A stretch of DNA of 7,079 bases from Bacteroidales bacterium. GTDB taxonomy: Bacteria > Bacteroidota > Bacteroidia > Bacteroidales > UBA10428. The stretch's first letter is position 1. The number at the start of each line of letters is the position of its first letter. The DNA lies in NCBI GenBank assembly GCA_016926235.1, contig JAFGOZ010000384.1, positions 1 through 7,079 of the forward strand, read 5' to 3'. Of this stretch, positions 6,222 to 7,079 are shown in pieces. The translations under genes and the position numbers were made by a program. The notes under the pieces are model-generated. The model was not told where the DNA came from. It searched no databases and saw nothing but the letters and a program-made list of their open reading frames with translations.

Positions 6222-6301
6222 TATTTTAATAATTTATATGAACCAAATTACTATATGAATAATCCCATGTCAAATAGATCATCTCAATAATAACTTTAAC
6301 C

Positions 6302-6721
6302 ATGAAAACATCAAATTGTTTATCAAAAACACTCGCAGTAATTACTCTGTTATCTGTCTTTTGTTCCATAAGTGGGCAAATTCATAATCCGCGTCAGACA
6401 GAAATAAATCGAAGGACAGATTCATTAAGCATAAATAATAGGTTAGATTCAATGCAAGTTACACTTAAAGAATATGTGGAATTTAACTTAAAAGCCCTTA
6501 GGGGTATTAAATCTCAGATAGAGGAAATTATATCATTATATGAAAAAATTGAGGCTAATGTGAATAATCCTTCTTTAAATCGATGGTGGCAGTCGCATAA
6601 TCCTCAGTATCTTCAATTTCAAAAGGATTTTCAAGCCGAAAATAGGCAATATAATCTTGTCTCAAATGTTTTGAAAGTAAAGCATGAAACTGCAAAAAGT
6701 ACAATAAACAATGTAAAGTAG
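6302..6721 (+). CDS. Small secreted helical protein, function unknown
   Basis: A 139-residue protein I do not recognise. Residues 1-25 are a signal peptide (MKTSNCLSKT, then LAVITLLSVF, likely cleavage after ISG). C21 follows LSVF, which does not fit a lipobox well because the residue before it is phenylalanine, so a soluble periplasmic or secreted product is favoured over a lipoprotein. The mature part is hydrophilic and helical: residues 45-88 look like a coiled coil (RLDSMQVTLKEYVEFNLKAL, then IKSQIEEIISLYEKIEANV), followed by an aromatic break NRWWQSHNPQYLQF (93-106) and another helix to the end. No enzyme motif is visible. There is no Shine-Dalgarno; the upstream bases are A/T-rich, as is common in Bacteroidetes. 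It lies 80 bases after the DUF4145 gene with no convincing promoter between them. Confidence 0.7.
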   Translation: MKTSNCLSKTLAVITLLSVFCSISGQIHNPRQTEINRRTDSLSINNRLDSMQVTLKEYVEFNLKALRGIKSQIEEIISLYEKIEANVNNPSLNRWWQSHNPQYLQFQKDFQAENRQYNLVSNVLKVKHETAKSTINNVK

Positions 6722-6888
6722 GTTAAATGATTTTTTTTTGTTAGAACATTGCTTCGATATTATTTTCAATGTGATTCAATAGGCTATCATAGCTCACCCA
6801 GGCTTTCCATTATTCCATTCTATTTGAACCTCAATTCGTTGAGTTCTTTGAAAAGTCTGCAAAGTGCCATTAATAATTCTTTGCACAG

Positions 6889-6916
6889 TTTTGTTTAAAA
6901 CAGGATTTTTTATGAT
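6889..6916 (+). terminator. Weak possible terminator, plus strand
   Basis: GTTTT-GTTT-AAAAC is followed within four bases by a T6 run. The stem is short and AT-only apart from its closing pair, so it would be weak. It lies about 170 bases after the 6302 gene. A separate 7-base-pair hairpin, TGCAAAG/CTTTGCA (6858-6864 with 6879-6885), sits just before it. Confidence 0.25.
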
Positions 6917-6948
6917 TTTCGACATTTGCCGTGCAGTAGCCGTGAAAA

Positions 6949-6990
6949 TTAAAGCTCATCAATGCTGATTATCAATACGATGAGCTTTAA
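6949..6990 (-). terminator. Intrinsic terminator of tRNA-Cys
   Basis: A perfect 12-base inverted repeat (TTAAAGCTCATC at 6949-6960, GATGAGCTTTAA at 6979-6990) with an 18-base loop. Read on the minus strand it begins five bases after the tRNA 3' end and runs into TTTAATTTT, the arrangement expected of a rho-independent terminator for the tRNA transcript. Confidence 0.7.
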
Positions 6991-6995
6991 AATTG

Positions 6996-7066
6996 AGGTC
7001 GGTGGCGGATTCGAACCGCCGTAAATGGTTTTGCAGACCACCACCTAGCCACTCGGTAAACCGACC
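6996..7066 (-). tRNA. tRNA-Cys (GCA)
   Basis: On the minus strand the 71-base cloverleaf folds fully. The acceptor arms GGTCGGT and ACCGACC (7060-7066, 6997-7003) pair perfectly. The anticodon arm GTGGT/ACCAT has a CTGCAAA loop, so the anticodon is GCA (complement of 7032-7034). The T arm GGCGG/CCGCC has the conserved TTCGAAT loop. The discriminator base is U73 (position 6996), a main identity element of cysteine tRNAs, which supports the call. CCA is not encoded and must be added by the nucleotidyltransferase. The promoter lies beyond the window edge or within the last few bases. Confidence 0.95.
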
Positions 7067-7079
7067 GTGTACTCCGAAG

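Noticed and set aside
6291..6298. TAACTTTA just before the 6302 gene as a promoter -7 box
   Set aside because: It is only four bases from the ATG, and no TTG lies about 20 bases upstream, so transcription would begin inside the gene.
6302..6364. Lipoprotein signal in the 6302 protein (C21)
   Set aside because: The residues before C21 are LSVF. Phenylalanine at -1 is not accepted in a lipobox, and ISG/Q is a good ordinary signal peptidase site.

Overview
The window looks like part of a Bacteroidetes (Bacteroidota) chromosome. It is AT-rich. It opens with the tail of a FISUMP-type surface protein. Upstream regions carry the Bacteroidetes sigma-factor promoter signature (TTG, 20 bases, TAnnTTTG) instead of an E. 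coli-type -10. It also holds a DUF4145-type protein of a form I associate with this phylum, and a tRNA-Cys gene without an encoded CCA.

Layout, left to right: (1) bases 1-84, the last codons of a FISUMP-domain protein; (2) 328-909, a Tat-exported protein of the C_GCAxxG_C_C cysteine-motif family, with its own promoter and a 160-base leader containing a hairpin; (3) 910-1393, an intergenic stretch holding the next promoter; (4) about 1394-2323, a lipoprotein gene of unknown family whose signal peptide is cut off from the body by an in-frame TAA directly after the lipobox cysteine, leaving an open 245-residue frame from 1586; (5) 2324-2938, a 615-base intergenic stretch with a short repeat and a strong promoter; (6) 2939-5614, a large secreted protein of 891 residues with an N-terminal beta-sandwich, a cysteine-containing middle and an unusually hydrophobic helical block; (7) 5790-6221, a small stand-alone DUF4145 (HEPN-like) protein; (8) 6302-6721, a small secreted helical protein; (9) a tRNA-Cys gene on the minus strand at the right edge with a clear terminator.

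All protein genes are on the plus strand and most products appear to be exported, but each is spaced from the next by its own upstream region. I read this as a row of individually promoted genes and not as one operon. Only 5790 and 6302 (80 bases apart, no convincing promoter between them) look co-transcribed. The most notable signals are the stop codon after the lipobox cysteine, four promoters sharing a TTGACTT box and exactly the same 20-base spacing, and the large secreted protein with a possible membrane-inserting core. I do not see a CRISPR array, insertion sequence or recognisable defence system. Family assignments rest on reading the sequence and on memory, with no database search.
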